A program made the translations under genes and the position numbers. This document shows positions 8,562 to 18,424 of a DNA stretch of 64,000 bases, one piece after another (the first letter of the stretch is position 1; each line of letters begins with the position of its first letter). The notes under the pieces were generated by a model, which was given only the letters and a program-made list of their open reading frames with translations, searched no databases and was not told the DNA's origin. The DNA comes from Microcystis wesenbergii NRERC-220 (lineage in GTDB: Bacteria > Cyanobacteriota > Cyanobacteriia > Cyanobacteriales > Microcystaceae): the NCBI RefSeq assembly GCF_032027425.1, contig NZ_JAVSJA010000001.1, forward strand, positions 3,237,501 to 3,301,500, read 5' to 3'.

Positions 8562-11171
8562 ATGTTAGAAGCCTATCATCAGCACGTTGCCGACCGAGCG
8601 AAATTAGGTATCCCTCCCCTTCCCCTCAACGCCCAACAAACGGCGGAATTATGCGAAATACTCAAAAATCCGCCCGAAGAACTCAGGGGAGAATTGCTGA
8701 CCCTGCTGCGTGACCGTGTTCCCCCCGGAGTTGACGAAGCGGCCTACGTTAAAGCGGGATTTTTAACAGGAATTGCCAAAGGTGAAATAAAATCTAACGT
8801 TATCTCCCCCCAGGGTGCGGTTAGCTTACTGGGAACCATGGTCGGTGGTTATAACGTTCATTCTCTGATTGAACTGCTGAAATCCAGAGATATTAATATC
8901 GCCGCCGCTGCTGCCAGCGCTTTAAGTAAAACCCTGCTGGTATTCGACGCATTTAACGAGGTTTTGGAATTATCCGACACCAATCCCTATGCTAAACAGG
9001 TTATCGATGCTTGGGCCAATGGCGCTTGGTTTATCGCTAAACCGAAACTTGCTAAAGAAATTACCGTCACCGTTTTCAAAGTACCCGGGGAAACCAATAC
9101 AGATGACCTATCTCCCGCTCCCCATGCCACCACCCGGCCCGATATTCCCCTCCATGCCTTGGTAATGTTAGAAACCCGTCAACCGGGGTCTTTAGAAACC
9201 ATTGCCGAATTGAAAAAATTAGGCCATCCGGTCGCCTATGTGGGGGATGTGGTCGGGACTGGTTCCAGCCGAAAATCGGCGATTAACTCGGTTCTCTGGC
9301 ATATTGGCGATGATATTCCCTTTGTGCCTAATAAACGTGCTGGTGGCTATATTTTAGGCAGTAAAATCGCCCCTATCTTCTTTAACACTGCTGAGGATTC
9401 CGGCGCTTTACCGCTTGAATGCGATGTTAGCCAAATGAACACGGGGGATGTGATTAAAATCTATCCCTACGAAGGCAAAATCACCAACGAAGCGGGCGCA
9501 ACTATTAGCACCTTTAGCCTCAAACCTGAGACAATTCTGGATGAAGTGCGGGCCGGCGGTCGTATTCCCCTCTTAATCGGTCGCAGTCTCACCGATAAAA
9601 CCCGTCACGCCTTGGGACTTGAGGCTAGTACCCTATTTACTCGTCCAACTATGCCTAGTGACACGGGTAAAGGTTACACCCTAGCGCAAAAAATGGTCGG
9701 CAAAGCTTGCGGTTTACCCGGGGTGCGGCCGGGTACTTCCTGTGACCCAATTATGACTACGGTAGGGTCTCAGGATACCACCGGCCCGATGACCAGGGAC
9801 GAGTTAAAAGAGTTAGCCTGTTTAGGTTTTAGCGCCGATTTAGTCATGCAGAGTTTCTGTCACACGGCAGCCTATCCGAAACCGGTTGATATTCAAACTC
9901 ATCACCAATTACCCGACTTTTTCTCTACCCGGGGTGGGGTCGCTTTACGTCCGGGAGATGGCATTATTCACTCCTGGTTAAATCGGATGTTATTGCCGGA
10001 TACGGTGGGGACTGGAGGCGATTCTCATACTCGTTTTCCCCTGGGAATTTCCTTTCCTGCGGGGTCGGGTTTAGTGGCATTTGCGGCCGCTTTGGGAGTA
10101 ATGCCTTTGGATATGCCGGAATCGGTTTTAGTGCGTTTTACGGGGGAATTACAACCCGGTGTAACTCTGCGCGATATTGTTAATGCTATTCCCTACGTTG
10201 CCATCCAAGAAGGCAAATTAACCGTGGAAAAACAGAACAAAAAAAATGTTTTTAACGGTCGCATTATGGAGATGGAAGGGCTGCCGGATTTGAAATTAGA
10301 ACAGGCTTTTGAGTTAACCGATGCCACGGCGGAACGTTCCTGTGCCGGTTGTACGATTAAGTTAAGTACCGAGACAGTGGCGGAATATTTGCGCTCTAAT
10401 GTGGCCCTGTTAAAAAATATGGCGGCCCGGGGTTATAGTGATGCCAAAACTATCCTACGTCGGGTAGCAAAAATGGAACAATGGTTAGCTAATCCTGTCC
10501 TGATGGAGGCGGATAAGGATGCCGAATATGCGGATATTATCACCGTCAACTTAAACGAGATTAAAGAACCAATTGTTGCTGCACCCAATGACCCCGATAA
10601 TATCAAGTTAATGTCGGAATGCGCCGGGGATACAATTGATGAGGTGTTCATCGGTTCTTGTATGACTAATATCGGTCATTATCGCGCCGCCGCTAAGATA
10701 TTAGAAGGAGCAGGAGTTGCTAAGGCTAAACTGTGGATTTGTCCCCCCACCCGCATGGATGAAAAACAATTGCGCGATGAGGGAATGTACGGCATTTTTG
10801 CCGCTTCTGGGGCGCGTACCGAGATGCCGGGATGTTCCCTTTGTATGGGTAATCAAGCGCGGGTTGAAGACAGAGCGACGGTATTTTCAACCTCGACTCG
10901 TAACTTCAATAATCGCATGGGAAAAGATGCGCGAGTCTATCTCGGTTCCGCAGAATTAGCGGCGGTTTGTGCGCTGCTGGGACGCATTCCCACCGTCGAG
11001 GAATACCTGGCAATTGTCACCGAGAAAATTAATCCTTTTGCCAGCGATTTATACCGCTATTTGAACTTTAATGAAATCGCTGGTTTTGAGGATGAAGGCC
11101 GGGTAATTCCCCTAGAAGATTTACCTAAAATTGAGGATATATTAGGTATTCCTTCCGGTGTTTTGAGTTAG
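8562..11171 (+). CDS. acnB: Aconitate hydratase B (AcnB)
   Basis: 869 residues, typical AcnB length. It interconverts citrate and isocitrate in the TCA cycle. The N-terminal ~160 residues form the HEAT-like domain of AcnB, followed by the swivel domain ([18 protein letters not shown]) and the catalytic domains. The 4Fe-4S ligands are the Cys in [13 protein letters not shown] and the two Cys in [35 protein letters not shown] is the substrate-binding block. A Shine-Dalgarno-like AGGAGA lies about 11 bp before ATG 8562. It is a single gene upstream of the AAA ATPase pair. Confidence 0.95.
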   Translation: MLEAYHQHVADRAKLGIPPLPLNAQQTAELCEILKNPPEELRGELLTLLRDRVPPGVDEAAYVKAGFLTGIAKGEIKSNVISPQGAVSLLGTMVGGYNVHSLIELLKSRDINIAAAAASALSKTLLVFDAFNEVLELSDTNPYAKQVIDAWANGAWFIAKPKLAKEITVTVFKVPGETNTDDLSPAPHATTRPDIPLHALVMLETRQPGSLETIAELKKLGHPVAYVGDVVGTGSSRKSAINSVLWHIGDDIPFVPNKRAGGYILGSKIAPIFFNTAEDSGALPLECDVSQMNTGDVIKIYPYEGKITNEAGATISTFSLKPETILDEVRAGGRIPLLIGRSLTDKTRHALGLEASTLFTRPTMPSDTGKGYTLAQKMVGKACGLPGVRPGTSCDPIMTTVGSQDTTGPMTRDELKELACLGFSADLVMQSFCHTAAYPKPVDIQTHHQLPDFFSTRGGVALRPGDGIIHSWLNRMLLPDTVGTGGDSHTRFPLGISFPAGSGLVAFAAALGVMPLDMPESVLVRFTGELQPGVTLRDIVNAIPYVAIQEGKLTVEKQNKKNVFNGRIMEMEGLPDLKLEQAFELTDATAERSCAGCTIKLSTETVAEYLRSNVALLKNMAARGYSDAKTILRRVAKMEQWLANPVLMEADKDAEYADIITVNLNEIKEPIVAAPNDPDNIKLMSECAGDTIDEVFIGSCMTNIGHYRAAAKILEGAGVAKAKLWICPPTRMDEKQLRDEGMYGIFAASGARTEMPGCSLCMGNQARVEDRATVFSTSTRNFNNRMGKDARVYLGSAELAAVCALLGRIPTVEEYLAIVTEKINPFASDLYRYLNFNEIAGFEDEGRVIPLEDLPKIEDILGIPSGVLS

Positions 11172-11241
11172 TATGAAGTTGAGGGTGAGCTATGAAAAGC
11201 TCACCTTATTGACGATTTTTGTGACCAAGGAGATTAAAATC

Positions 11242-12456
11242 ATGAAATTAGACCAGTTTGAATATATTTCTAACCGAGGCGAACCTAATGAATGGCTTAT
11301 TGATGGATGTCAGTTAGGCAATATTAATTTAATCGTTGGTAAAAATGCCAGTGGAAAATCAAGAATTGTCAAAAGTATATATAAGCTATCAGAACTATTA
11401 TCTGGAAGTGACAAAATCGATCAATTGTTTAGAAAGGATACATGGCTGTTTAGAAAGGATACATGGCATTTATTTTTTGATCGCACCACAAATTGTGAAA
11501 CAGAATATTTTCTAGAATTAGAAAATGGAGAAGTTCTCCAAGAAAAGCTAATTATTGGTAGCGAGCAACTTTTAGAAAGAAATGAGTCGGGAGAAGGTAG
11601 AATTTTTGCCCAAGAACTTAATCAGTATATGCGCTTTCAAACACCTAAAACAGAATTAGCAGTAGTCAAGCGTCGAGATACTATCCAGCATCCTTTCTTG
11701 GAAGATATTTATAAATGGTCTAGCTCTCTAAGATTCTATGAATTTGGAACACAACTGGGAAAATATACCCTAGCTAAATTGCCGCCAACAACAGAATTAT
11801 TAAAAGCTAAAACAGATACTAAAGATTCTGATTATGTTGTTGGAATATTTGTGCTGGGAAAACGAGAACATAGTGAATTCACTCAAAGAATTATTGACGA
11901 TATGAATAGAATCGGTTATCAAATTGCAAAGATAGAAACTAAAGTACCGAGTTTTTTCAAGTCTAATATTTCGCCTCCTGAAAATTTAGACGAGGATTCA
12001 TACAATTTACCAAAGTTTTTGTATGTGCAAGAAGATGGGTTAAAGTCTGTCACGGAACAATCGGAAATATCTCAAGGAATGTTCAGAGCTTTATCATTAT
12101 TTATTCAGATTAATTACGCTATTTTGTCAGATCAGCCTAGTTGTATTATTATTGATGATATCGGGGAGGGTTTGGATTTTCAACGATCTTCAGCTATAAT
12201 TAAACTTTTAATTGAGAAGGCGAAAACAGGCTTAGTGCAACTTATCATGACCACTAATGATGAGAATATCATGAATGGTGTTCCTCTTGAGTATTGGTCA
12301 GTTATCGAACGACAACCGGGAGTCGCTAAATTACATAACTATGCTAATTCTCCCGAACAATTTGAACAGTTTAAACATATTGGACTGAATAACTTTGATT
12401 TTTTTGCTAGTGAATACTACTTGCAGGAACCTAATTCAGAGGAAGTGATAGATTGA
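11242..12456 (+). CDS. AAA ATPase, ABC/OLD-like (first gene of a putative defence pair)
   Basis: The chosen start is ATG 11242 (MKLDQFEYISNRG), preceded by a strong AAGGAG; an in-frame ATG at 11173 adds 23 unlikely residues. The ~404-residue product has Walker A VGKNASGKSR near residue 33 and Walker B PSCIIIDDIGEGLDF near residue 300, with a signature-like ATG before it (EQSEISQGMFRALS). This is the arrangement of OLD/RloC/PARIS-type ATPases. The downstream gene, overlapping by one base, encodes a TOPRIM-like protein, as in two-gene anti-phage systems. Residues LFRKDTW are duplicated by a perfect 21-bp tandem repeat. AT-rich composition differs from acnB and suggests acquisition. The defence role is inferred. 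Confidence 0.72.
   Translation: MKLDQFEYISNRGEPNEWLIDGCQLGNINLIVGKNASGKSRIVKSIYKLSELLSGSDKIDQLFRKDTWLFRKDTWHLFFDRTTNCETEYFLELENGEVLQEKLIIGSEQLLERNESGEGRIFAQELNQYMRFQTPKTELAVVKRRDTIQHPFLEDIYKWSSSLRFYEFGTQLGKYTLAKLPPTTELLKAKTDTKDSDYVVGIFVLGKREHSEFTQRIIDDMNRIGYQIAKIETKVPSFFKSNISPPENLDEDSYNLPKFLYVQEDGLKSVTEQSEISQGMFRALSLFIQINYAILSDQPSCIIIDDIGEGLDFQRSSAIIKLLIEKAKTGLVQLIMTTNDENIMNGVPLEYWSVIERQPGVAKLHNYANSPEQFEQFKHIGLNNFDFFASEYYLQEPNSEEVID
11426..11467. repeat. Perfect 21-bp tandem duplication inside the AAA ATPase gene
   Basis: Units 11426-11446 and 11447-11467 are identical and in frame, adding seven residues (LFRKDTW) without breaking the gene. Confidence 0.9.
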
Positions 12457-13169
12457 TGTTACAGAAAAAACTAGCGATTTTTGTGGAAGGACAGACCGAA
12501 AGAATATTGATAACCAGGTTACTTCAAGAAATTGCAGGATACAAAAAAGTTTCTGTGGAAGTTTATCAAGTGCGCGGGGATAAAGCTAATCGCAAAATTC
12601 AACAGCTAAAATCAAATTCTATCGAAGTTGCTCCTTTCTTTATTCTTTTGTATGATTGCGGATGTGGTTCTCATGTACTTTCCGATATAAAAAAACAATA
12701 TGTTAGTTTAACTAATAATGGTTATGAAAAAATTTTAGGTTTACGAGATTTATATCCCGAAACTCTAGAAAATAGAACTAAGGTAGAAAATGGCATTAAA
12801 GGATTTTTAAAACCTTTACTTCAGAACAAGGGAATTCCCATTTCGATGATTTTAGTGATTATGGAAATTGAAGCTTGGTTTTTAGGTGAATACAGTTTTC
12901 TGACTAAAATAGATAGTTGTTTAACATCTAAGTTTATTCTAGACAATTTAGGTTTCGATCTAAATGCCCTAGATGTAGAACAAATACCACATCCTAGTCA
13001 AGTGCTGGACAGTATTTATCAATTAATACAACGAAGCTATGATAAAAGCGAAACGACTGTGGAAGAAATAGCTAGTATCCTAAATTATGAGTTTATATAT
13101 TTGCATCTAGTTGAAAAGATTAAACAACTCAAGCAGCTTATTGATGCAATTAACCTTTTTTTACAGTAA
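12456..13169 (+). CDS. TOPRIM-like (DUF4276-like) protein, partner of the AAA ATPase
   Basis: The start is ATG 12456, sharing one base with the stop of the ATPase gene (TGATG), so the two are translationally coupled. The ~237-residue protein opens with KLAIFVEGQTERILITRLL, the VEGxTE signature of TOPRIM-like/DUF4276 proteins, followed by FFILLYDCGCGSH (acidic strand end) and VIMEIEAWFLGEYS, the second conserved acidic block. This fold is typically a metal-dependent nuclease effector in AAA-TOPRIM systems. In PARIS the partner is a DUF4435 protein; this one looks closer to DUF4276 but assignment is by eye only. Confidence 0.65.
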   Translation: MLQKKLAIFVEGQTERILITRLLQEIAGYKKVSVEVYQVRGDKANRKIQQLKSNSIEVAPFFILLYDCGCGSHVLSDIKKQYVSLTNNGYEKILGLRDLYPETLENRTKVENGIKGFLKPLLQNKGIPISMILVIMEIEAWFLGEYSFLTKIDSCLTSKFILDNLGFDLNALDVEQIPHPSQVLDSIYQLIQRSYDKSETTVEEIASILNYEFIYLHLVEKIKQLKQLIDAINLFLQ

Positions 13170-13217
13170 AAATACATCTACAGCATTTCTCATAAAACTG
13201 ATAGACGGTTGACAGCT

Positions 13218-13253
13218 TAGATGTGTAATTAATTTTGCTTAGGGACTGACAGC
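13218..13253. repeat. Right-end fragment of the MITE family
   Basis: TGTGTAATTAATTTTGCTTAG here matches the right ends of the MITEs at 1490 and 35036. No left end is recognisable upstream, so this is a truncated copy between the TOPRIM-like gene and ppk2. Confidence 0.6.
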
Positions 13254-13369
13254 TATTTAAATATACTTTTGCCACTTCATCCCTGGCTCGCCAGTTCAAG
13301 GTTTAGATATTTTCCGAGCAAAAGTGCTACAATGTAATCTTAGGGTTCAAAACAATCAAGGAGAAGAGC

Positions 13370-14266
13370 ATGGTCAGCAAAATTGATCGCCAAGCATTTT
13401 TACAATCCTTAATCGTGCCACCGGGTAAAGAAATTTCTCTGCACAAAGACTACGATCCCGGGTTTAAGCCAGACTACATTACCAAAGAAGATGCCACGCT
13501 GCTGCTGCAACAGGGGATCGAAAAAATGGCCGAGTTTCAAGATAAACTTTATGCTCAGGATACCTATGCCCTGTTAATTAATCTGCAAGCCATGGATGCG
13601 GCGGGTAAAGATGGTACGATCAGGCACGTTATGTCGGGTTTAAATCCCCAAGGCTGTCAGGTATTTAGCTTTAAAGTTCCCTCGGCCGAAGAACTAGATC
13701 ACGATTATCTCTGGCGATATTATAAAGCCTTACCGGAGCGGGGTCGTATCGGTATTTTTAATCGTTCTTACTACGAAGAATTATTAGTCGTGCGCGTCCA
13801 TCAAAATTTATTGGAACGGCAAAAACTCCCCCCGGAAGATAGAACCAAGAAAGTTTGGCAGCGACGTTTTGAGGAGATTAATAATTTTGAAAAATATCTG
13901 GTTAATAATGGGGTTATTGTCCTAAAATTCTTTCTCAATGTTTCTAAAGGAGAACAGAAAAAACGATTTTTGGAAAGAATTGATCGCCCAGAAAAAAACT
14001 GGAAGTTTTCCGAAAATGATGTCAAAGAAAGAGCTTTTTGGGGTGATTACATGAAAGCCTACGAGGAGGTATTCAATCATACCAGTACCGAATGGGCCCC
14101 CTGGTATATTATCCCGGCTGATCGCAAATGGTTTACCCGTTTAGCTGTGGGGGCGGTTATTTATCACACCCTGGAATCCCTCGGTTTACGATATCCCACC
14201 GTCACCGAAGAACATCGCCAAGCTTTACTGAAAGCCAAAGAAATCCTCGAAAATGAGCCAGATTAA
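13370..14266 (+). CDS. ppk2: Polyphosphate kinase 2 family protein (PPK2)
   Basis: 298 residues. PPK2 enzymes transfer phosphate between polyphosphate and nucleotides in the cytoplasm. The P-loop is LQAMDAAGKDGTIRHVMSG (about residue 70), the lid/Walker B region is GIFNRSYYEELLVVRVH, and the C-terminal domain has WAPWYIIPADRKWFTRLAV. Length and motif spacing match single-domain class III-like PPK2, which phosphorylates AMP and ADP; the class is inferred. A strong AAGGAG lies 9 bp before the ATG and a TACAAT -10-like hexamer is at 13329-13334. Confidence 0.9.
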   Translation: MVSKIDRQAFLQSLIVPPGKEISLHKDYDPGFKPDYITKEDATLLLQQGIEKMAEFQDKLYAQDTYALLINLQAMDAAGKDGTIRHVMSGLNPQGCQVFSFKVPSAEELDHDYLWRYYKALPERGRIGIFNRSYYEELLVVRVHQNLLERQKLPPEDRTKKVWQRRFEEINNFEKYLVNNGVIVLKFFLNVSKGEQKKRFLERIDRPEKNWKFSENDVKERAFWGDYMKAYEEVFNHTSTEWAPWYIIPADRKWFTRLAVGAVIYHTLESLGLRYPTVTEEHRQALLKAKEILENEPD

Positions 14267-14347
14267 AAATGGAAGAAAATCCCGAAAAAGCGATAATTGC
14301 CGGAAAATCGATCGTATAATCAATCTCGATTTTCAAGAATTACCCCT

Positions 14348-16057
14348 ATGAATTATCGCATCGATCGCCGCACCTATGCAGAAACCTACGGCCCCACCGT
14401 CGGAGATAAAGTTCGCCTAGCAGACACGGAATTATTTATCGAAGTCGAAAAAGATTTCACCAGCTACGGCGATGAGGTAAAATTCGGCGGCGGTAAAGTA
14501 ATTCGCGATGGTATGGGCCAATCCCCCATTTCTAGGGAAGATGGGGCGGTAGATCTAGTGATTACTAATGCCTTAATTCTCGACTGGTGGGGCATCGTTA
14601 AAGCCGATGTGGGCATTAAAGACGGCAAAATTTATAAAATCGGTAAAGCGGGCAATCCCCACATTCAAGATAATGTCGATATTATTATCGGTCCTGCCAC
14701 CGAGGCATTAGCCGGGGAAGGGATGATTTTGACGGCAGGGGGGATTGATGCCCATATTCATTTTATCTGTCCCCAACAAATTGAGACAGCGATTGCGTCT
14801 GGGATTACCACAATGATTGGTGGCGGGACCGGACCTGCGACGGGAACTAATGCCACCACCTGCACCCCGGGAGAATGGAACATCTATCGAATGCTAGAGG
14901 CGGCCGAAGCTTTCCCGATGAATTTGGGTTTTTTGGGTAAAGGCAATAGCAGTCAGCCGGAAGGACTAGCGGAACAGGTAAAAGCGGGGGTAATTGGCTT
15001 AAAACTCCATGAAGATTGGGGAACCACTCCGGCAGCCATTGATACCTGTTTAAGCGTGGCCGATAAGTACGATGTGCAGGTGGCGATTCATACGGATACT
15101 CTCAATGAGGCCGGTTTTGTCGAGGCCACTATCGCCGCTTTTAAAAATCGCGTCATTCACACCTACCACACGGAAGGGGCCGGCGGTGGTCATGCTCCCG
15201 ATATTATCAGGGTTTGCGGGGAAATGAACGTTTTACCCTCCTCTACTAATCCCACCCGTCCCTATACGACGAATACCTTAGAGGAACACCTCGATATGTT
15301 GATGGTTTGTCATCATTTAGACCGGAGTATTCCCGAAGATGTGGCTTTTGCTGAATCCCGCATCCGCCGCGAAACTATTGCCGCCGAGGATATTCTCCAC
15401 GATTTAGGGGCTTTTAGCATCATTTCCTCCGATTCTCAAGCGATGGGACGAGTGGGAGAAGTAATTATCCGCACTTGGCAAACTGCCCACAAAATGCGGG
15501 TACAACGGGGCAGACTGACCGGGGAAACGGGAGAGAATGATAATCTGCGGGCAAGACGATATATTGCTAAATATACGATTAATCCTGCTATTACTCATGG
15601 TATATCCGATCATGTCGGTTCCATCGAGGTGGGCAAATTAGCCGATTTGGTTCTCTGGAAACCGGCATTTTTTGGCGTAAAACCGGAAATTGTCCTGAAA
15701 GGCGGTTTAATCGCCTGGGCGCAAATGGGCGACGCTAATGCCAGTATTCCCACACCCCAACCGGTTTATATGCGTCCCATGTTTGCCTCTTTTGGTGGTG
15801 CGATCGCCAAAACTTCCTTGACATTTGTTTCTAAATATGCTATGAAAGCGGGCATTCCTGAGAAGTTAAAGCTGAAAAAAACCGCCGTGGCCGTGTCGAA
15901 TACGCGCAATATCAGTAAGGCCAGTATGAAGCTGAATGACGCTTTACCGCGCATGGAAGTTAATCCCGAAACCTACGAAGTGCGTGCTGACGGGGAATTA
16001 TTAATCTGTGAACCTGCTACGGTTTTACCCATGGCCCAACGCTATTTCTTATTTTGA
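14348..16057 (+). CDS. ureC: Urease alpha subunit (UreC)
   Basis: About 569 residues from ATG 14348 ([20 protein letters not shown]); an upstream in-frame ATG at 14297 adds 17 residues not seen in the family. It is the catalytic subunit that hydrolyses urea to ammonia and carbamate with two nickel ions. Seen: nickel-binding HIHFICPQQ, carbamylated Lys in [20 protein letters not shown], the flap with [13 protein letters not shown], and a distal [12 protein letters not shown]. Complete and normal in length. The other ure genes are not adjacent, consistent with the scattered ure genes common in cyanobacteria. A HIP1 octamer occurs near 15800. Confidence 0.96.
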   Translation: MNYRIDRRTYAETYGPTVGDKVRLADTELFIEVEKDFTSYGDEVKFGGGKVIRDGMGQSPISREDGAVDLVITNALILDWWGIVKADVGIKDGKIYKIGKAGNPHIQDNVDIIIGPATEALAGEGMILTAGGIDAHIHFICPQQIETAIASGITTMIGGGTGPATGTNATTCTPGEWNIYRMLEAAEAFPMNLGFLGKGNSSQPEGLAEQVKAGVIGLKLHEDWGTTPAAIDTCLSVADKYDVQVAIHTDTLNEAGFVEATIAAFKNRVIHTYHTEGAGGGHAPDIIRVCGEMNVLPSSTNPTRPYTTNTLEEHLDMLMVCHHLDRSIPEDVAFAESRIRRETIAAEDILHDLGAFSIISSDSQAMGRVGEVIIRTWQTAHKMRVQRGRLTGETGENDNLRARRYIAKYTINPAITHGISDHVGSIEVGKLADLVLWKPAFFGVKPEIVLKGGLIAWAQMGDANASIPTPQPVYMRPMFASFGGAIAKTSLTFVSKYAMKAGIPEKLKLKKTAVAVSNTRNISKASMKLNDALPRMEVNPETYEVRADGELLICEPATVLPMAQRYFLF

Positions 16058-16283
16058 ATTCTGGTTTTTTTAAAACCCTATTTTTTTGGCGTTTTGGAAT
16101 GCAGGAGGCAAGAGGATAGGCGGTTAAAATCCGTCTTGGCTTCTGCTTGAATGAGAACTATAATGGCGAGACTATCATATTTGATCTTAAACTGTGCCAA
16201 AAACGTTCAAAATCGAAGTCAAGAGCAAGAAACCCACGCCAAATCAAAATTATGACGTATGACGTGGGAAGATGTCACATTTT

Positions 16284-17387
16284 TCAGGCAGCGGATGGCA
16301 CCAAATTCATCAGCTTAAGATAAGGTTGTTGAAAAGTATGAAGACGGCGCTCGTCACTGCTAAGAATTCCCTGCTTATAATCCCTTGAGTTATCGATTGA
16401 AACCATTCCTAGCTGGACTGATTCGCAGACAGGTTTGTCTTCATCCCAAACTTGAGTAACTAAGTTAGCTGAGGCTTTGCTACTCATATCAAATAGAATT
16501 TTCTCCAGACTGGCATTATCAAGTTTTCCCATAAAGGTATAGTTGGTAACCTTGGTTTCTGTAGAACTAAGAGGCGTGAAAACGTGCATATTTAAAGACA
16601 TCCCAAACAGAGTGGACAAGGTTAAAAGTGGGAAAATCAAATAATGCTGGTAGCCATCTATCTTCAGTTTTCGATCTGCAAAAGCTGTGGTAAACTTTCT
16701 GACTTTTGCATCTAGCTTTTTCGCTTTACTGAGGTAAGTCGAATGGAAGTCGTCATTCCAATAATACCCATCAACTGCTCCATACTTGCCCAGAGAGTTG
16801 GGATGGACATCCCAGATGTGGTAGCTATCTAAAGTATTTTCAACGATAATTTTCCAGTTGGCTTTAATGATCATTTCTTGACAGTCAACTTTCTCACCCA
16901 TTGACTCTGAAAAATCTAATAACCGACTATACATCCCTCCTAAATACTCTTTGAGGGTCAGACCATCATCATTTTTTTTCACAAAAACAAAGGAGCCACA
17001 AGTATCAACTAACCATTGTTTCAATTGGAAAGATTCCGGTGTACAATCGGAAAAATCGAAGCGGGACTGTAAGGGAATGTTAATCGGGATGCCAGCACTG
17101 TCATAAATCCATCCGTGGTAGGGACATCTAACTGGCCCATTCCCCTTTTCCTCTTGATGAATCTTACTAAAACGATGGGAACAGATATTATCAAACGCTC
17201 GTAATTCTCCACGAAAATTCTGGACAAAAATAGCTTGTCCTCCTAGATCTTTAGCAATATAGTCATTATGATTTTCTAAATCGGTGGTCAATCCGACAAA
17301 GTTCCAAAGGTTTTGAAAGAGAACTATTTGCTCTTTCTTGAAAATCTCGGGATCGGAATACCAAGAAATCGGCACAAGGGTTTTCAT
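16284..17387 (-). CDS. Rieske 2Fe-2S aromatic-ring-hydroxylating oxygenase, alpha-subunit type
   Basis: 367 residues. The N-terminal Rieske domain binds 2Fe-2S through C69, H71, C88 and H91 (NICSHRF and CPYHGW). The C-terminal catalytic domain has ENTLDSYHIWDVH, the Asp/His/His arrangement that binds mononuclear iron. Such enzymes hydroxylate, desaturate or demethylate small substrates using a reductase partner not seen here. A GAGGAGA ribosome site lies just upstream of ATG 17387, and a TATAAT-like hexamer on the minus strand at 17421-17426 may be its -10. It ends the minus-strand group that diverges from the megasynthase operon, so I infer a tailoring role; substrate unknown. Confidence 0.87.
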   Translation of the reverse strand: MKTLVPISWYSDPEIFKKEQIVLFQNLWNFVGLTTDLENHNDYIAKDLGGQAIFVQNFRGELRAFDNICSHRFSKIHQEEKGNGPVRCPYHGWIYDSAGIPINIPLQSRFDFSDCTPESFQLKQWLVDTCGSFVFVKKNDDGLTLKEYLGGMYSRLLDFSESMGEKVDCQEMIIKANWKIIVENTLDSYHIWDVHPNSLGKYGAVDGYYWNDDFHSTYLSKAKKLDAKVRKFTTAFADRKLKIDGYQHYLIFPLLTLSTLFGMSLNMHVFTPLSSTETKVTNYTFMGKLDNASLEKILFDMSSKASANLVTQVWDEDKPVCESVQLGMVSIDNSRDYKQGILSSDERRLHTFQQPYLKLMNLVPSAA

Positions 17388-17476
17388 TGTTAATTCTCCT
17401 CTTCAAGATTCTAGTTTTTAATTATAAACCTCAATCTTTATGGACTTTCTCAAGTCTGAAAAAATTAAGCTTGTTT

Positions 17477-18295
17477 TTATAATTCATAGGTAATACAAAT
17501 TAGTTTGAGTTCTTTTTCTGCATCTTCAAGTAGCGTCCGCAGCCAAGTAATGCGATATTCAAGCTCCTCCTTATACTGGACAATCTCTTCTAGGGAACTG
17601 GAAGTCAGAGAAGCAACCGACTTAGGTGCCTGTTGAAATTCGCCTTGCATCTGAGCGATAAAATCTCCGACTTCCCCTTCGGGTTGCTCGACTTCTGCTC
17701 TCTTTTGACTCACTTTTCTTGCTAGTGCTTGATTTTCTTCGAGAGCCTCTTCAAGTGCTTGTTGTATCCGAATTAGTCGAGATTGCAAACCTTCGTTGGA
17801 GAGCTTCTGCTCTGCAAGAGTATTCTCAAGTCCCGTCAGTTCAGCTTGCAAGCTTTCTCGGATTGTTCCTTGCTCCTCAAGTTTTTGTTGTAGCTCGCTC
17901 AAGCTTGTTGAGAGAGCTAACTTCAGATGAGGGAAATAGCTCCCTACTTCCCTCATCTCTTTGGGCAAAGCTAGTGACTCTAGATGAGTGGAAGGATTAA
18001 AATCTCCACTCCCTAATGCCCTCAACTCAAGCTGAATCTGATTGAAACCCCGCTCCATTTGATTAATTGTTATTAATTCCAAAGCAAAAGTAAATCCTCC
18101 TACAAGAATAGCCACAAGGAACGCTAGGAAAATCTGCCACGGCAGTTGGGATGGGAGAAGATTACTAGACTGCTGCTGAAGTTGGAGCGAGGCATGAATT
18201 GCTAGAAACACGGCTATAAAGACAGATAAAGTAACGATAATAGCTATCAATATCTGTTGTTTTTTGAGAGAAGCTCTCTGAAAATCAAGAAACAT
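17477..18295 (-). CDS. Membrane-anchored coiled-coil protein, paralogue of the 47407 gene
   Basis: 272 residues. Two N-terminal membrane segments (about residues 15-35 and 50-72) are followed by a long Glu/Gln/Leu-rich coiled coil (about 125-200) and a conserved C-terminal block with FIAQMQGEF, SLTSSSLEEIVQYKEEL and TWLRTLLEDAEKELK. The same C-terminal block and membrane/coil layout recur in the protein at 47407-48156. No enzymatic motif is present; a scaffolding or membrane-tethering role is possible. It lies between the Rieske and TPR genes on the same strand. I do not recognise a named family. Confidence 0.75.
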   Translation of the reverse strand: MFLDFQRASLKKQQILIAIIVTLSVFIAVFLAIHASLQLQQQSSNLLPSQLPWQIFLAFLVAILVGGFTFALELITINQMERGFNQIQLELRALGSGDFNPSTHLESLALPKEMREVGSYFPHLKLALSTSLSELQQKLEEQGTIRESLQAELTGLENTLAEQKLSNEGLQSRLIRIQQALEEALEENQALARKVSQKRAEVEQPEGEVGDFIAQMQGEFQQAPKSVASLTSSSLEEIVQYKEELEYRITWLRTLLEDAEKELKLICITYEL

Positions 18296-18424
18296 TATTT
18301 GGCTTTTTTGCGGGAACTAACAGTATAGTCTTTAAAGACTATACTGTCTGGGGATTTAGGGATTTTTACTAAATTGGGTTTGGGCAATTTGCTGAGTTGC
18401 TTTTTCTTTGTAGGTCTCGAGGAT

